Source of the DNA: Microcystis aeruginosa LEGE 91341
Lineage (GTDB): Bacteria > Cyanobacteriota > Cyanobacteriia > Cyanobacteriales > Microcystaceae
Assembly (NCBI RefSeq): GCF_015206885.1
Contig: NZ_JADEXY010000033.1
Location: 1 to 34,560, forward strand
Length of the DNA stretch: 34,560 nucleotides
Direction: 5' to 3'
Shown here: in pieces, positions 8,276 to 18,157 of the stretch
Position numbering within the stretch: position 1 is the first letter of the stretch
How the letters are laid out: each line of letters opens with the position of its first letter
Program-made: the position numbers and the translations under genes
The notes under the pieces: generated by a model
The model's input: the letters and a program-made list of their open reading frames with translations, nothing else
Told to the model about the DNA's origin: nothing
Database searches by the model: none

Positions 8276-8735
8276 GATCTTTATCTATAAGACGATTTTT
8301 GCAGTAAAAATAATAGACGTGCTAATCCCAATATTCTAAGACTGAATACTTCCGGTTGTTGTTCCAGACTGCGCCAGATTGTTGTCTGTCTGCACAACTT
8401 TTCTCTCAATCTTCAATTTCCGAACCTATTGATCCTAGCAATATTCTACTTGAACTGGTGGGTTGACCAATATTAGCTCGGTTGGCTGTTGAAACTGGCG
8501 AGATTTTGCCAGATAGTCGAAAATTTTAGCCAGCCATTCAAGTCTTAGGCTAAAATGGGGAGAGAGGCTTTTAATTGACCGCAGCCCTTGACTTTCTCAC
8601 AGGATTTAAGCCCAATAATTGCCTAAAAAATGGCAATTAATCGATTTATCGCTATCAGTGTCGCAGTGAATTATCATAGTTCATTAGCTCTGGTGAGCCG
8701 TTGCCCTTTCTTTGGTGTGTGTGAGGTAAACAATT
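8276..8735. other. 460-bp divergent spacer between the SLH gene and the TamB-like gene
   Basis: No tRNA or convincing gene is seen. There is a hairpin AATTGCC/GGCAATT (8617-8638) with a TAAAAAAT loop, and a TTGACT hexamer at 8588 without a well-spaced -10. A 37-codon frame (8630-8743) overlaps the next start codon and is judged fortuitous. GAGG at about 8723-8726 is a fair ribosome site for the gene at 8736. Confidence 0.6.
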
Positions 8736-11700
8736 ATGAGTAACTCCCCTGGTGATCCTTCTTCTCGTCCTAATCTTTTTCTGAGTATCGGTCGATTTTT
8801 ACGCCGGCCTTCTACTTTAATTGTCGGGGGAATTACTCTCCTAGGAATTACCTCCCTTGGCTATTTTACTACTCGTTATTTAGTTTATGAACGTCTCACC
8901 CCAATTTTAGATAATATCTTCAGTGAAATGCTGCACAGACCCGTCAGGGTAGGTAAAATAGAGGGCTTTTATTTTAATCGCATTCGTATCGGTAAATCGG
9001 AAATTCCAGCTACGGCCAATTCTGCCGATAGTTTATCTATTGATGCGATCGAATTAGGATTCAATCCGCTGCCCTTACTTTTAGGTCTGCCGCTACCAGT
9101 TGATATCAAGTTAATTAATCCCAGTATTTATCTCGATCAGGATAAAAATGGTCAATGGCTCGATGATTTAGAAAAAATAGCTAGTAACTTAGATCGGGAG
9201 GCACCCATCAGGTTAGATCTGGGTTTTCAGGTGGAGAAGGGAGATATTACTATCCAACCCTATGCCCTGAAAAAACCGATAGAAATTAAGGCCGATGGTC
9301 AGGGAAGATTCATCGATAATCAAAGGCAGCCTCTCACCTACGATTTTAGCGCAGAAATCCTCAAAAGTCAAGTAAAAATTGCAGGAGAAACGGCGTTAAA
9401 AACGGGCGAAAGTCAAACTAATCTTCAGATTGATCGTTTGAACTTAAGTGAACTATTAACTTTAATTCCTCGGAGCAATTTCCAATTAAATCAAGGTCAA
9501 GTAAATGCTAATATTGCCTTCGATATTCCCAGTTGGGCAAAGCTAAATCAAACCGAAGGAAATGGCGATTTTCAGATGACAGATTTGGCGGGGAAATTCC
9601 AACCTTTCCAGTATCCAATTAAGCTAAAAACTAAGTTAAATTTACGGGGAAATAAAGTATTAGTCGAACAGGCGAGCGCAAGTATTGGCAAGATTAAAAC
9701 TGAGGTGAAGGGAGAAGTAAATTGGCAAACTGGTTATCATCTCAAGGTCGCTCTAGAATCGGTGGATTTACAACAGCTTTTAAGAATTATTTATCTGCAA
9801 TCACCCCTAGATTTACGGGGAGAGGCACGCTCTACTTTTCAAGTGACGGGAAAATTAGATCAACCTCTAATTAAAGGAACCGTTAGCAGCAGCAAACCAA
9901 TTATTTTTGAGCAAATTCCTATTCAATCAATAACCAGTAATTTTCAAACAAACCTCAATAGTCTTAATCTAGATAAAATTCAAATTAAACCCCTCGCAGG
10001 TGGAGAAATTAAAGGGGAAGGAAAATTGCAATTAAATATTCTGCAATCCCTGCAAAAAAATCAACCTCTTGATGGGACAAAAATGCCGATTAATTTGAAT
10101 TTACAAGCCAATTTTCCCACAAGAAAAATTTTATCTCAATTGGCAACAATTCCCGCTCAAATTAATATAAGCGATCTGCAAGCTAATATTAAAGCTAGAG
10201 GTAGTTTAGGACTGCCCCAATTATTAATTAATTGGCAAATACCCGCGGTTAATCAGTCAGGATTAATCAATGTTGCTGGGGAGGGTAAAGTATTTTTAGG
10301 GGGCAACAAAATCAATTTAACCGATACGGTCATTAAAACAAATAGCGGCAAACTACAGGTTAATGCCAATAGTGATTTTACTAGCAAATTAGTCCAGGCA
10401 AAAATCACGGGTAATAACTTTTTATTGACTCCTTTTGTGCCTATCGTTTGTCAATATTTGGATATTATTTGCCCCTATGTAGAAAGGTTGGAACCCTTAA
10501 ATTTAGAGACAGCTAATATTCAAGTCAGTGGCAAAATTGATCAACTCAATGTTAATACTTTAAACGGAATTGCTAACTTAAGAATTAGCGGTAAACAAGG
10601 TACAATTTTAGTCAATAGTCAAGTATTGCAAGGAAATCTTCAGGCTAACGCTTTCTTAGCGGGATTGCCGATTAATTCCCTACTGCCTAACTTACCAACC
10701 CAAGTTAAGTTAACGCGATCGCAAATTAATTTACAAGGTTATTTAGGGGAATTACTGAATAATAAAAATAATATTTTCAGCAGTTGGCAAGGTCAAGGTA
10801 ATATGCAGTTATTAGTGGATAATAATCCTTTAATTGCCACAGCTAAACTGAATCGAGGTTTCCTGACAGGAACAGTTAACACTGGGGGAATTAGTCTCAA
10901 TCCTCTAGTGAAAAATTTAACAGTTCCCGTCAGTTTAGACAGGGCAAAAATCAGCTTTGCTGGTAGAATAAATTCTCTGATTAGCGGTACTTTAAAGGAT
11001 TTAAAAACTTGGCGCGGACAAGGGGATATACAGTTATTTGTCAATAGTCAATCTCTAAGAACGACAGGCCAACTGGAACAAGGTATTTTAAGCGGTATGG
11101 TTAATACGACTGGGATTAACTTAAATCCGTTTTTACCCAAGATAAATATTCCTGTTAGTTTAGGAAAAACGCAAGTCAATTTCACTGGTGCAATCAATAA
11201 TTTACTAGCGGGAAAAATCCCTAATCTGTCCACCATCAATGCCAGGGTAAATACTCGCTTATTAGTAGATAATAATCCGATTAATACTGCTATTCAATTA
11301 AATAATGGGATTTTTAATATTCTCGGTAGTTTAGAGCGTTTTCAGACTAATATTCCCATACCTTTGAATATTGACCAAACTAGGTTTCAAGCAACAGGAA
11401 ATGCCCAAACTATTTTCTACTCTCTGCTAGAAAAACGACTAAACTTAAGCAGTATTAAAGCAGTTTTTAACTCTCGTATTAATGTAGCTAAAGGAGAGAT
11501 TAAAGCTAAGGCACAACTGAATAATAATTTCTGGCAAAGTGATATTATTGGTGCTAATCTTGATCCCGCTGCCCTACTGGGGCAATTGCGGGGAGTAAAA
11601 TCAATCTCGATTCCCAACTTAGATTTTAGAGCTAATTTAGCGGGAAACATTAAAGAAATTTGGCAGGGAGTAACACCAATTCAGGTTAATAATCTTTCGG

Positions 11701-14700
11701 CACAGTGGGGAGAAAATAGCTTTAATGTGCGAGGAAATATTCTTTTAGCTAATCTTACCAGTCAACCCGATATCGCTGAGGTTAACTTAAATCTACAGGC
11801 AAAAACCGACCTTGCTGCTGTACCGCTAACTCAGATTATATCGCTTTTACCGATTGATTCTAACCTAAAACCCAAAGAATCGACACTAACAGGTATCGGA
11901 GAATTTCAAGGACAAATTACAGGGAAAAATCTCTTAACTGCTTGGCAAAAAGTGGGAAATATACAAATCAAGGGAGATATAAATTTAGCTAACTTTAGCA
12001 TTAATGAGCGACTCTTTGAACCTGTCTTAAAAGGAAGTATGCAAGCAGGAATCGGTCAAAATATTAGTTTAAATCTGCGGGGAAATCAGGACATTATTGA
12101 CCTAACTTTTGATCCTTGTCAACAAAATAATTGTCTGCTGCCCTATCTTCCTCTAGAGATAAATATTCGCCAAGCTTTTGGAAATAAGACTCCTTTTCTA
12201 GCAACAGCTAAACGAAGCGGAGAAAATTTAAATGTTCAGATTGCCAATTTTCCCCTAGAAATCCTGAAAATATCTCCCACGGCAGCCTATAATATTCTGG
12301 GGATTATTACTGGCCAATTGAGTGCTAATCTAGACATCAATTTATTTAACTTACAGGGACAGGGACAACTAGAGATTAATCAACCTAGTCTAGGTAATTT
12401 AATTGGGGAAAAATTAACAGCAAATTTGGTTTATCGGGATTCTATAGTTCAACTGCAAGCGGGGAGTTTGCAAGCAGGTGCAAGTCAATATAATCTGCAA
12501 GGTTTATTTAATTTGCAAACCCAAGCAATAGAAGCTAAACTCAGGGTAGATCAAGGTTATATTCAAGATTTATTATCAGTTGCTAGTATCCATGATTTAA
12601 CCAGTTTAATCACCCTTTTCTCCTCCGAGAATAACCCAGCTATTCAACTTAGTCCCCTAGGAGTAGGTAATCCCGAAGCTTCCCTAGCACAACAGGTAAA
12701 TTTGCGGGCAAAAATTGAAGAAATAATCCAGCAATTAGCAGGGGAAAGAGGGGTAGTCGGGATACCTTCCGAACTAGATTTTCGCGGCCGTTATCAAGCA
12801 AATATAGCCTTAACCGGGACTGTAAAAAATCCCGATCTTAGCGTAAAATTTCAGGGCAATAGATGGGAATGGCGACCCCAAAGACCGACAGTAAATATTG
12901 TTAAACCTCTGGGAATTGTCACCACCGATACCCAATTAATTCCGATTGATGAAGTAACAATTAATCTTAACTTAAATCATCAGTTGCTCAGGATAGAACC
13001 GATTAGATTAAAATCACGAGATTCTTCCGTATTTTTAGCGGGTGATTTTTCCTTAAAAAAAGTAGAGGGAACTTTTGCCGTGGAAAATCTTTCTCTCGAT
13101 CTCTTGAGAAATTTTGTGCAGTTTCCCTTGGATGTATCTGGTAGTCTAAAAACTCAAGGTCAAATTACAGGAACTTTATTAAATCCTCGTATTCAGGGTA
13201 ACTTTGGCTTTATTGATGGTGCAATTAATGCCCAAAATATTAATCAAGATATAATTGGTTTATTTACCTATAATCAGTATCGTTTTGATCTGCGGACAAC
13301 CTCCTCCGAGTCAATCCAACTCTATGCCAGCATTCCCTATCCTCCCTTACCAGGTAATGATCAATTAAAAATCCAAGCAAAATTGGGAACCGATGCACTC
13401 AAATTAATTGAAGCTATCAGTCAAAACACCATTGAATGGGTTAACGGTGAGGGAGAGGTAGTTCTTTCAGCGACGGGAAGATTAGATGTAACAGAGGGCT
13501 TAAAAATCAAAGATTTAGAAGCAAATGGTATAGTTACTCTCGATAATGCCGCTATCCGCAGTGTTGCTTTTCCAGAGATTTTAACCGTAAATGGCCGCAT
13601 TGGGTTAACCCCTGAAAACTTAACAGTAGAGGAATTACAAGGCTCGATCGCTGACAGACAAATTTCTGTGGTGGGAGTTTTACCTTTCTTTCAAGCCTTC
13701 AAAAATAATCCTAATCCCTTAACAGTTAATATTCAAGAAGGAGATATAGCAATTAATGGTCTTTATCGGGGATTAATTGCTGGGAATGCCATGGTAACGG
13801 GAACAATTCAACAACCAATTATCGGGGGTAATGTGCGTCTTTCTCGGGGTAAAGTTTTTCTTCCTCGCACAGCAGAAATTAATCAAGAAACGGATAAACC
13901 AGTGAGTCGCTGGCTGCAGCCTCTCAACATTCCTCAGACGACCAATATTACTCCAGTTTTAAATAATTTCCAAGTGTCTTTAGCAGGATTATCAATTGAA
14001 CAAGAACCTTTGTATCAATTTGATTTTAGTGGTGCTTTAACCTTGAACGGTTCCCTCACTCCACTAGAGAAATTACAAACCAATGGAGTGATTAATCTCG
14101 ATCGAGGACGGGTTAGCTATATCGATACTCGTTTTCTTCTTAACCGACGCAATCAAAATGTTATTGTTTTCGATTCTAGTCGCGGGTTGGGACTTTTTAA
14201 TCCCTTTGTTGATATTCAACTGCGAACAATTCTCAGCGAATTTTCTCAATCTCGCGATTTTGCTATCTCCCGTCCGGGGGGGGATTTTCCTAGTAATGAA
14301 ATTCCCGATGATAGTCTCAATCGCATTCAAAGGATCGATGTCACCCTCAGCGTTGAAGGTGAATTAAATCGCTTGCTACCAAATTTAGGTCGTAACATCA
14401 ATGAAGTGTGCCAAATTCGTCCCGATAGTCCACCTTTTCCCCTAGAGGAAAACTATACAGATGCAGAATTACAAAAAGTCGCTAATTGTTTACAAGCATT
14501 GGCTTTTGCTAGAGGTGAAGATGATGGATTGCTTAATACTCCCCTAGTTAAATTAACTAGCACTCCCCCCCGCAGCCAAGGGGAAATCGTTCGATTGTTG
14601 GGGGAACAATTGCTGTCGGTTTTTAATGGTTTACAGGGTAAAAATACAGAACAATTAATTCAGTTTGGAGTGGTTCAGTTGGCGATTCCCCTCTTAGCTC

Positions 14701-14873
14701 AAGGAGTCGTGTATGATGTGGAGAATGCGGTTAGTAATGCGATTGGAGCAACGGATTTTAATATTCTTCCCAATTTGGAAACCGTCTATCGAGTTAATTC
14801 CCAGTCTTTTATCCGTTTCTCCTACGATTACAATTTGAATGAGTTTACCGTCCGCTATCAAACCCAATTTTAA
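8736..14873 (+). CDS. tamB: TamB-like translocation and assembly module protein (DUF490; Tic236 homologue)
   Basis: A giant 2045-residue protein. TamB-family proteins span the periplasm as a long beta-taco groove, with an N-terminal inner-membrane anchor and a C-terminal domain that contacts an Omp85 partner. They serve outer-membrane biogenesis and probably lipid transport; plant TIC236 is the chloroplast relative. Seen: one transmembrane helix at residues 27-50, then about 1500 residues of short repetitive beta segments (alternating polar/hydrophobic, many LNL, GxINVAG and N-rich turns), and a C-terminal DUF490-like part with GVINLDRGRVSYIDTRF and the terminal FIRFSYDYNLNEFTVRYQTQF, an outer-membrane-protein-like aromatic ending. 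It is very rich in Gln/Asn. G8 and C7 homopolymers occur near its 3' end. It stands alone; no Omp85 gene is adjacent. Confidence 0.88.
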   Translation: MSNSPGDPSSRPNLFLSIGRFLRRPSTLIVGGITLLGITSLGYFTTRYLVYERLTPILDNIFSEMLHRPVRVGKIEGFYFNRIRIGKSEIPATANSADSLSIDAIELGFNPLPLLLGLPLPVDIKLINPSIYLDQDKNGQWLDDLEKIASNLDREAPIRLDLGFQVEKGDITIQPYALKKPIEIKADGQGRFIDNQRQPLTYDFSAEILKSQVKIAGETALKTGESQTNLQIDRLNLSELLTLIPRSNFQLNQGQVNANIAFDIPSWAKLNQTEGNGDFQMTDLAGKFQPFQYPIKLKTKLNLRGNKVLVEQASASIGKIKTEVKGEVNWQTGYHLKVALESVDLQQLLRIIYLQSPLDLRGEARSTFQVTGKLDQPLIKGTVSSSKPIIFEQIPIQSITSNFQTNLNSLNLDKIQIKPLAGGEIKGEGKLQLNILQSLQKNQPLDGTKMPINLNLQANFPTRKILSQLATIPAQINISDLQANIKARGSLGLPQLLINWQIPAVNQSGLINVAGEGKVFLGGNKINLTDTVIKTNSGKLQVNANSDFTSKLVQAKITGNNFLLTPFVPIVCQYLDIICPYVERLEPLNLETANIQVSGKIDQLNVNTLNGIANLRISGKQGTILVNSQVLQGNLQANAFLAGLPINSLLPNLPTQVKLTRSQINLQGYLGELLNNKNNIFSSWQGQGNMQLLVDNNPLIATAKLNRGFLTGTVNTGGISLNPLVKNLTVPVSLDRAKISFAGRINSLISGTLKDLKTWRGQGDIQLFVNSQSLRTTGQLEQGILSGMVNTTGINLNPFLPKINIPVSLGKTQVNFTGAINNLLAGKIPNLSTINARVNTRLLVDNNPINTAIQLNNGIFNILGSLERFQTNIPIPLNIDQTRFQATGNAQTIFYSLLEKRLNLSSIKAVFNSRINVAKGEIKAKAQLNNNFWQSDIIGANLDPAALLGQLRGVKSISIPNLDFRANLAGNIKEIWQGVTPIQVNNLSAQWGENSFNVRGNILLANLTSQPDIAEVNLNLQAKTDLAAVPLTQIISLLPIDSNLKPKESTLTGIGEFQGQITGKNLLTAWQKVGNIQIKGDINLANFSINERLFEPVLKGSMQAGIGQNISLNLRGNQDIIDLTFDPCQQNNCLLPYLPLEINIRQAFGNKTPFLATAKRSGENLNVQIANFPLEILKISPTAAYNILGIITGQLSANLDINLFNLQGQGQLEINQPSLGNLIGEKLTANLVYRDSIVQLQAGSLQAGASQYNLQGLFNLQTQAIEAKLRVDQGYIQDLLSVASIHDLTSLITLFSSENNPAIQLSPLGVGNPEASLAQQVNLRAKIEEIIQQLAGERGVVGIPSELDFRGRYQANIALTGTVKNPDLSVKFQGNRWEWRPQRPTVNIVKPLGIVTTDTQLIPIDEVTINLNLNHQLLRIEPIRLKSRDSSVFLAGDFSLKKVEGTFAVENLSLDLLRNFVQFPLDVSGSLKTQGQITGTLLNPRIQGNFGFIDGAINAQNINQDIIGLFTYNQYRFDLRTTSSESIQLYASIPYPPLPGNDQLKIQAKLGTDALKLIEAISQNTIEWVNGEGEVVLSATGRLDVTEGLKIKDLEANGIVTLDNAAIRSVAFPEILTVNGRIGLTPENLTVEELQGSIADRQISVVGVLPFFQAFKNNPNPLTVNIQEGDIAINGLYRGLIAGNAMVTGTIQQPIIGGNVRLSRGKVFLPRTAEINQETDKPVSRWLQPLNIPQTTNITPVLNNFQVSLAGLSIEQEPLYQFDFSGALTLNGSLTPLEKLQTNGVINLDRGRVSYIDTRFLLNRRNQNVIVFDSSRGLGLFNPFVDIQLRTILSEFSQSRDFAISRPGGDFPSNEIPDDSLNRIQRIDVTLSVEGELNRLLPNLGRNINEVCQIRPDSPPFPLEENYTDAELQKVANCLQALAFARGEDDGLLNTPLVKLTSTPPRSQGEIVRLLGEQLLSVFNGLQGKNTEQLIQFGVVQLAIPLLAQGVVYDVENAVSNAIGATDFNILPNLETVYRVNSQSFIRFSYDYNLNEFTVRYQTQF

Positions 14874-15200
<327 letters not shown>

Positions 15201-15692
15201 ATGATTATTCGCGAGGCTAAAGAAACAGATTTACCAACAATTATCGAGATTTATAATGCTGCTGTTCCCACTCGCAAGGCAACCGCAGATTTAAAGCCTA
15301 TTTCCCTCGAAAGTCGGCGAGAATGGTTTAAAAAGCACGATCCTGAACATTATCCCATCTGGGTAATAGCGCTCGAAGGTCGGGTGGTGGGTTGGCTGAG
15401 TTTACAGATGTTTTATGGTCGTGTCGCTTACCAGAAAACGGCAGAGATTAGTTTATATATTTCCCCCGATTATCAAGGTCGTGGAATCGGTAAATTATTA
15501 GTAGAATATGCCCTGAATTGCTGTCCGAAATTGGGTATATCTAATCTTATCTGTATTATTTTTGCCCACAATCAGGCCAGTATTCGTCTCTTTGAAAAAT
15601 TCGGCTTTCAACGATGGGGTTATTTACCTCAAATTGCCGAACTAGACGATTTTCTGGCTGATGTGGTCATTTTAGGGAAAAAAGTCGCTTAA
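15201..15692 (+). CDS. GNAT family N-acetyltransferase
   Basis: A 163-residue GCN5-related acetyltransferase that transfers acetyl from acetyl-CoA to an amine. Seen: the opening MIIREAKETDLPTIIEIYNA, typical of the phosphinothricin-acetyltransferase-like branch; central AEISLYISPDYQGRGIGKLL (residues 82-100), whose QGRGIG is the acetyl-CoA pyrophosphate loop; and NQASIRLFEKFGFQRWGYLP near the C-terminus. The substrate cannot be told from sequence; relatives often annotated as phosphinothricin resistance act on amino-acid analogues. The ATG at 15201 follows AAGAGG at short spacing; an upstream TTG at 15180 lacks that support. Repeats flank it and no operon partner is evident. Confidence 0.93.
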   Translation: MIIREAKETDLPTIIEIYNAAVPTRKATADLKPISLESRREWFKKHDPEHYPIWVIALEGRVVGWLSLQMFYGRVAYQKTAEISLYISPDYQGRGIGKLLVEYALNCCPKLGISNLICIIFAHNQASIRLFEKFGFQRWGYLPQIAELDDFLADVVILGKKVA

Positions 15693-16041
15693 ATCGGCAA
15701 TTCTCCCCATAGCTAGACTAAATTCTAGACTTAATTTAATATCAGTATTTTCCAGTTCGCCTAGAGATGATTTCTGGGGGAGAGAAAAGAGATAGTCTTC
15801 ATGGTTTTTCCTTAGCATAATTTTTTCCCCATCAAGAAACTACTATCAAGGCTTAAGTTTTCTTACCAGACTCAGTTAATTTATCGATTAGGTTAAGCTT
15901 TGTATCGAGAGCATCCCAAATATCCTATACTTATTTTACAGCGTTTCTGATCAAGATGAAGTGTAACCTAATTTGATATCGACCATCGACTCCCCAAAAA
16001 GGAAAACTTTGTACCTCATCATTAAGATAACTGCTATAACC
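15693..16041. other. 349-bp spacer ending in a repeated ~95-bp element
   Basis: 15693-15937 is AT-rich with no gene that I can support. The rest, 15938-16032, is a dispersed element that has a second copy at 21081-21178. Confidence 0.65.
15938..16032 (+). repeat. ~95-bp dispersed element, copy A
   Basis: This stretch (ACAGCGTTTCTGATCA, then GATGAAGTGTAACCTAATTT, then CGACTCCCCAAAAAGG, then AACTTTGTACCTCATC and ATTAAGATAACT) recurs on the opposite strand at 21081-21178 with roughly 85-90% identity by eye. It ends 9 bp before the start codon of the hydrogenase protease gene, so it forms that gene's leader. Confidence 0.85.
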
Positions 16042-16545
16042 ATGAATAATTTTAAAATACTGCTCATCGGCTATGGTAATACTTTAAGAAATGATGACGG
16101 AGTGGGAGTGAGGATAGCCGAAATTATTGCCGAGGAGAATTGGCCTAATTTACAGGTCATCGCTACCCATCAATTGACTCCTGAGTTAGCAGCCGATATA
16201 GCTGATGCTTCCCTAGTTATTTTTGTTGATGCAGTCTTATCTAATCAAACCGATATCCAGATAGAAAAATTAGCGGCAGTTACCGAATGGAATAATTTGG
16301 GTCATGCGGAAAGTCCCGCTTCTTTATTAGCATTAACTCAAGCAATTTATCAACAAACTCCTAGGGCCTGGGGAATATTTATTCCTGCTATCAATTGCGA
16401 ATTTGGTGAAGAATTATCAACAATAACTCAAAAGGGCTTGACAAATGGGATTAAAGCTATTAGGAAAATTATTACTTCTGAGGATTTGACTGAATACCAA
16501 AAGCAGGACTTTGATAATCTTCTGGCAGATAATTTTCAGGAATAG
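16042..16545 (+). CDS. [NiFe]-hydrogenase maturation protease
   Basis: A 167-residue endopeptidase of the HybD/HoxW/HupW family. These enzymes clip the C-terminal tail of the hydrogenase large subunit after nickel insertion. Seen: GYGNTLRNDDGVGVRIAE (residues 10-27) and FVDAVL (61-66), with NLGHAESPASLLAL around 86-98. By family analogy D18, D63 and H88 would be the metal ligands. No hydrogenase structural gene lies in the window, so whether it serves the bidirectional (Hox) or another enzyme is open. An upstream TTG (15973) is in frame but reads through a dispersed repeat, so I start at ATG 16042, which opens the family sequence. The 3' end overlaps the convergent MscS gene by 74 bp. Confidence 0.88.
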   Translation: MNNFKILLIGYGNTLRNDDGVGVRIAEIIAEENWPNLQVIATHQLTPELAADIADASLVIFVDAVLSNQTDIQIEKLAAVTEWNNLGHAESPASLLALTQAIYQQTPRAWGIFIPAINCEFGEELSTITQKGLTNGIKAIRKIITSEDLTEYQKQDFDNLLADNFQE

Positions 16546-18154
16546 TGCTGTGATTGCCATCCCGGAGAGCCTTGTAGTGAGGAGACATAATTTCGATACC
16601 GACTTCGTTACATTTATCCTGAATATTTTGATGTAATTCAGAATAAATATACACCATTTTGTTAGGATGATCGGTGTAGGAATTTAGCTGATAGCTGACA
16701 TAAAAATCATCGAGACTGGTTTGCAAGACAAAAGGAGCAGGTTCTGAGACAATAAATTGGGTTGCTAAGGCTGCTTCTTTCAGGGTTGCGTGAACCTTAC
16801 GCCAAGGTAAATCATAACCGAGAGTGATTGTGGTTTGCAAAATTAAAGGCTCTTTGAATTCCCTTTGAGAGACGCTAAAGTTAATCACATTGGTGTTTAA
16901 CAGCGATGAGTTAGGAATCGTGATAATTTTATTAGACGGTGTGCGAATACGGGTGACTAATAATCCTTTTTCAATCACATCCCCAATAACATCACCAATA
17001 GAAATTTTATCTCCTAGTTGAAAAGAGCGGGTATAGATGAGGATAATTCCTCCTACCACGTTAGCAATAGCAGAGGTGGAACCCAAGGAAAATAGCACCC
17101 CTAAAAATACCGACACTCCCTGAAAAGCAGGAGAATTAAATCCGGGTAGATAGGGAAAAGCGATGACTATAGCTAAGGCAATTATCAGCAGTGACAGTAA
17201 ATTATAGGTCGGTTTTGCCCAATCGGGATAGAAACCATGAATTACTAAGTTTTCTCTTTCCAATGCCGTGAAAAATGGTTTAATTGCTCTCAACAGATAG
17301 TGAGTTATAAAAACAACTAGCAGTATGATAAAAATATTGGGTAAATATTTTGCTATCTCTTGAGAAAAAACTTCTAAAGCACTAAAAAAGTATTGCAGAA
17401 AACCATCACCAAATTTTCTAGTCCAAGGAAAAAGACGAAGAACAAAAGTTAAATAAAAATAGAGAATAGTTAAAATAATCAGAGTGCGAATAAATTGCAA
17501 AACTCTTAGGGAAAAAATTCCTATTGTCCTAGAACTAATAATCTCAAAATTTTGGAATCCCACCCCAGGAACTAGGGAGGTGATTAATCTCTGAATCTGG
17601 GGAAAAACCCGCGAAGATATAAAAATCATCGCCCAAAAAATTAAGACCGTGGACAAGGTGGCACTTACCGTCAAAGCTGCATCTTTTAAGAGGTTATCTG
17701 GTTGACGTTCTTGACGATAACGGACAATGGCTGCTTTAATCTTTGCTAAAGCTCGTTCGGCTAATACTTCTTGACTGACTGCGTGTAATTTGGCATCTCT
17801 AGAAGTAATAGTAGCGATAACCGTATCTCCCAAAATAATCGAAGGGTTTTTGTCTTCAGGATCAATTTTTATGGTTAAATCTTCAGGAGAAAGAGCATCG
17901 TCATCGGCAATTTTTTCAATTCTAGCTGTAATCGATTTCGCTCTTTCTTGCGCTGAAAAAGAACCTATTCCTTGCCGAATAGTAAAAAGTTCTTGATTAT
18001 CAAGCATTACGGGAAAAACTTCTCCCAAAGTTTCCAGGGGTATTTCCTGTCCTTGTTTAGCAGGATTATTCTGGGCTGCTATCATGAAGACGGGAGATAA
18101 AGTCAGTAACAAAACTAAACAAAACAGTCCTAGGTAACGCCAGATTTTTTTCAT
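16472..18154 (-). CDS. MscS-family mechanosensitive channel with extended N-terminal region
   Basis: A 560-residue small-conductance mechanosensitive-type channel, which opens under membrane tension to release solutes during osmotic downshock. Seen: a signal-like N-terminus (MKKIWRYLGLFCLVLLLTLS), a ~130-residue soluble, probably periplasmic segment, about four hydrophobic helices (~163-340), then the pore-lining helix and beta domain: FLGVLFSLGSTSAIANVVGG, IYTRSFQLGDKISIGDVIGD and TIPNSSLLNTNVINFS. The C-terminal MscS cage domain follows. Longer than the minimal 286-residue MscS, it belongs to the larger multi-helix subgroup. It starts 3 bp after the saccharopine-dehydrogenase-like gene, so the two are probably co-transcribed. 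Its 3' end overlaps the convergent protease gene. Confidence 0.93.
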   Translation of the reverse strand: MKKIWRYLGLFCLVLLLTLSPVFMIAAQNNPAKQGQEIPLETLGEVFPVMLDNQELFTIRQGIGSFSAQERAKSITARIEKIADDDALSPEDLTIKIDPEDKNPSIILGDTVIATITSRDAKLHAVSQEVLAERALAKIKAAIVRYRQERQPDNLLKDAALTVSATLSTVLIFWAMIFISSRVFPQIQRLITSLVPGVGFQNFEIISSRTIGIFSLRVLQFIRTLIILTILYFYLTFVLRLFPWTRKFGDGFLQYFFSALEVFSQEIAKYLPNIFIILLVVFITHYLLRAIKPFFTALERENLVIHGFYPDWAKPTYNLLSLLIIALAIVIAFPYLPGFNSPAFQGVSVFLGVLFSLGSTSAIANVVGGIILIYTRSFQLGDKISIGDVIGDVIEKGLLVTRIRTPSNKIITIPNSSLLNTNVINFSVSQREFKEPLILQTTITLGYDLPWRKVHATLKEAALATQFIVSEPAPFVLQTSLDDFYVSYQLNSYTDHPNKMVYIYSELHQNIQDKCNEVGIEIMSPHYKALRDGNHSTIPENYLPEDYQSPAFGIQSNPQK

Positions 18155-18157
18155 CTT

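Noticed and set aside
8276-8735. tRNA or structured small RNA in the 460-bp spacer
   Set aside because: No cloverleaf, T-loop GTTCRA pattern or strong terminator could be found by eye; only one short hairpin is present.
8630-8743. 37-codon frame overlapping the TamB-like start
   Set aside because: It starts inside a hairpin, has no ribosome site, and its peptide shows no conserved or membrane feature. It probably occurs by chance.
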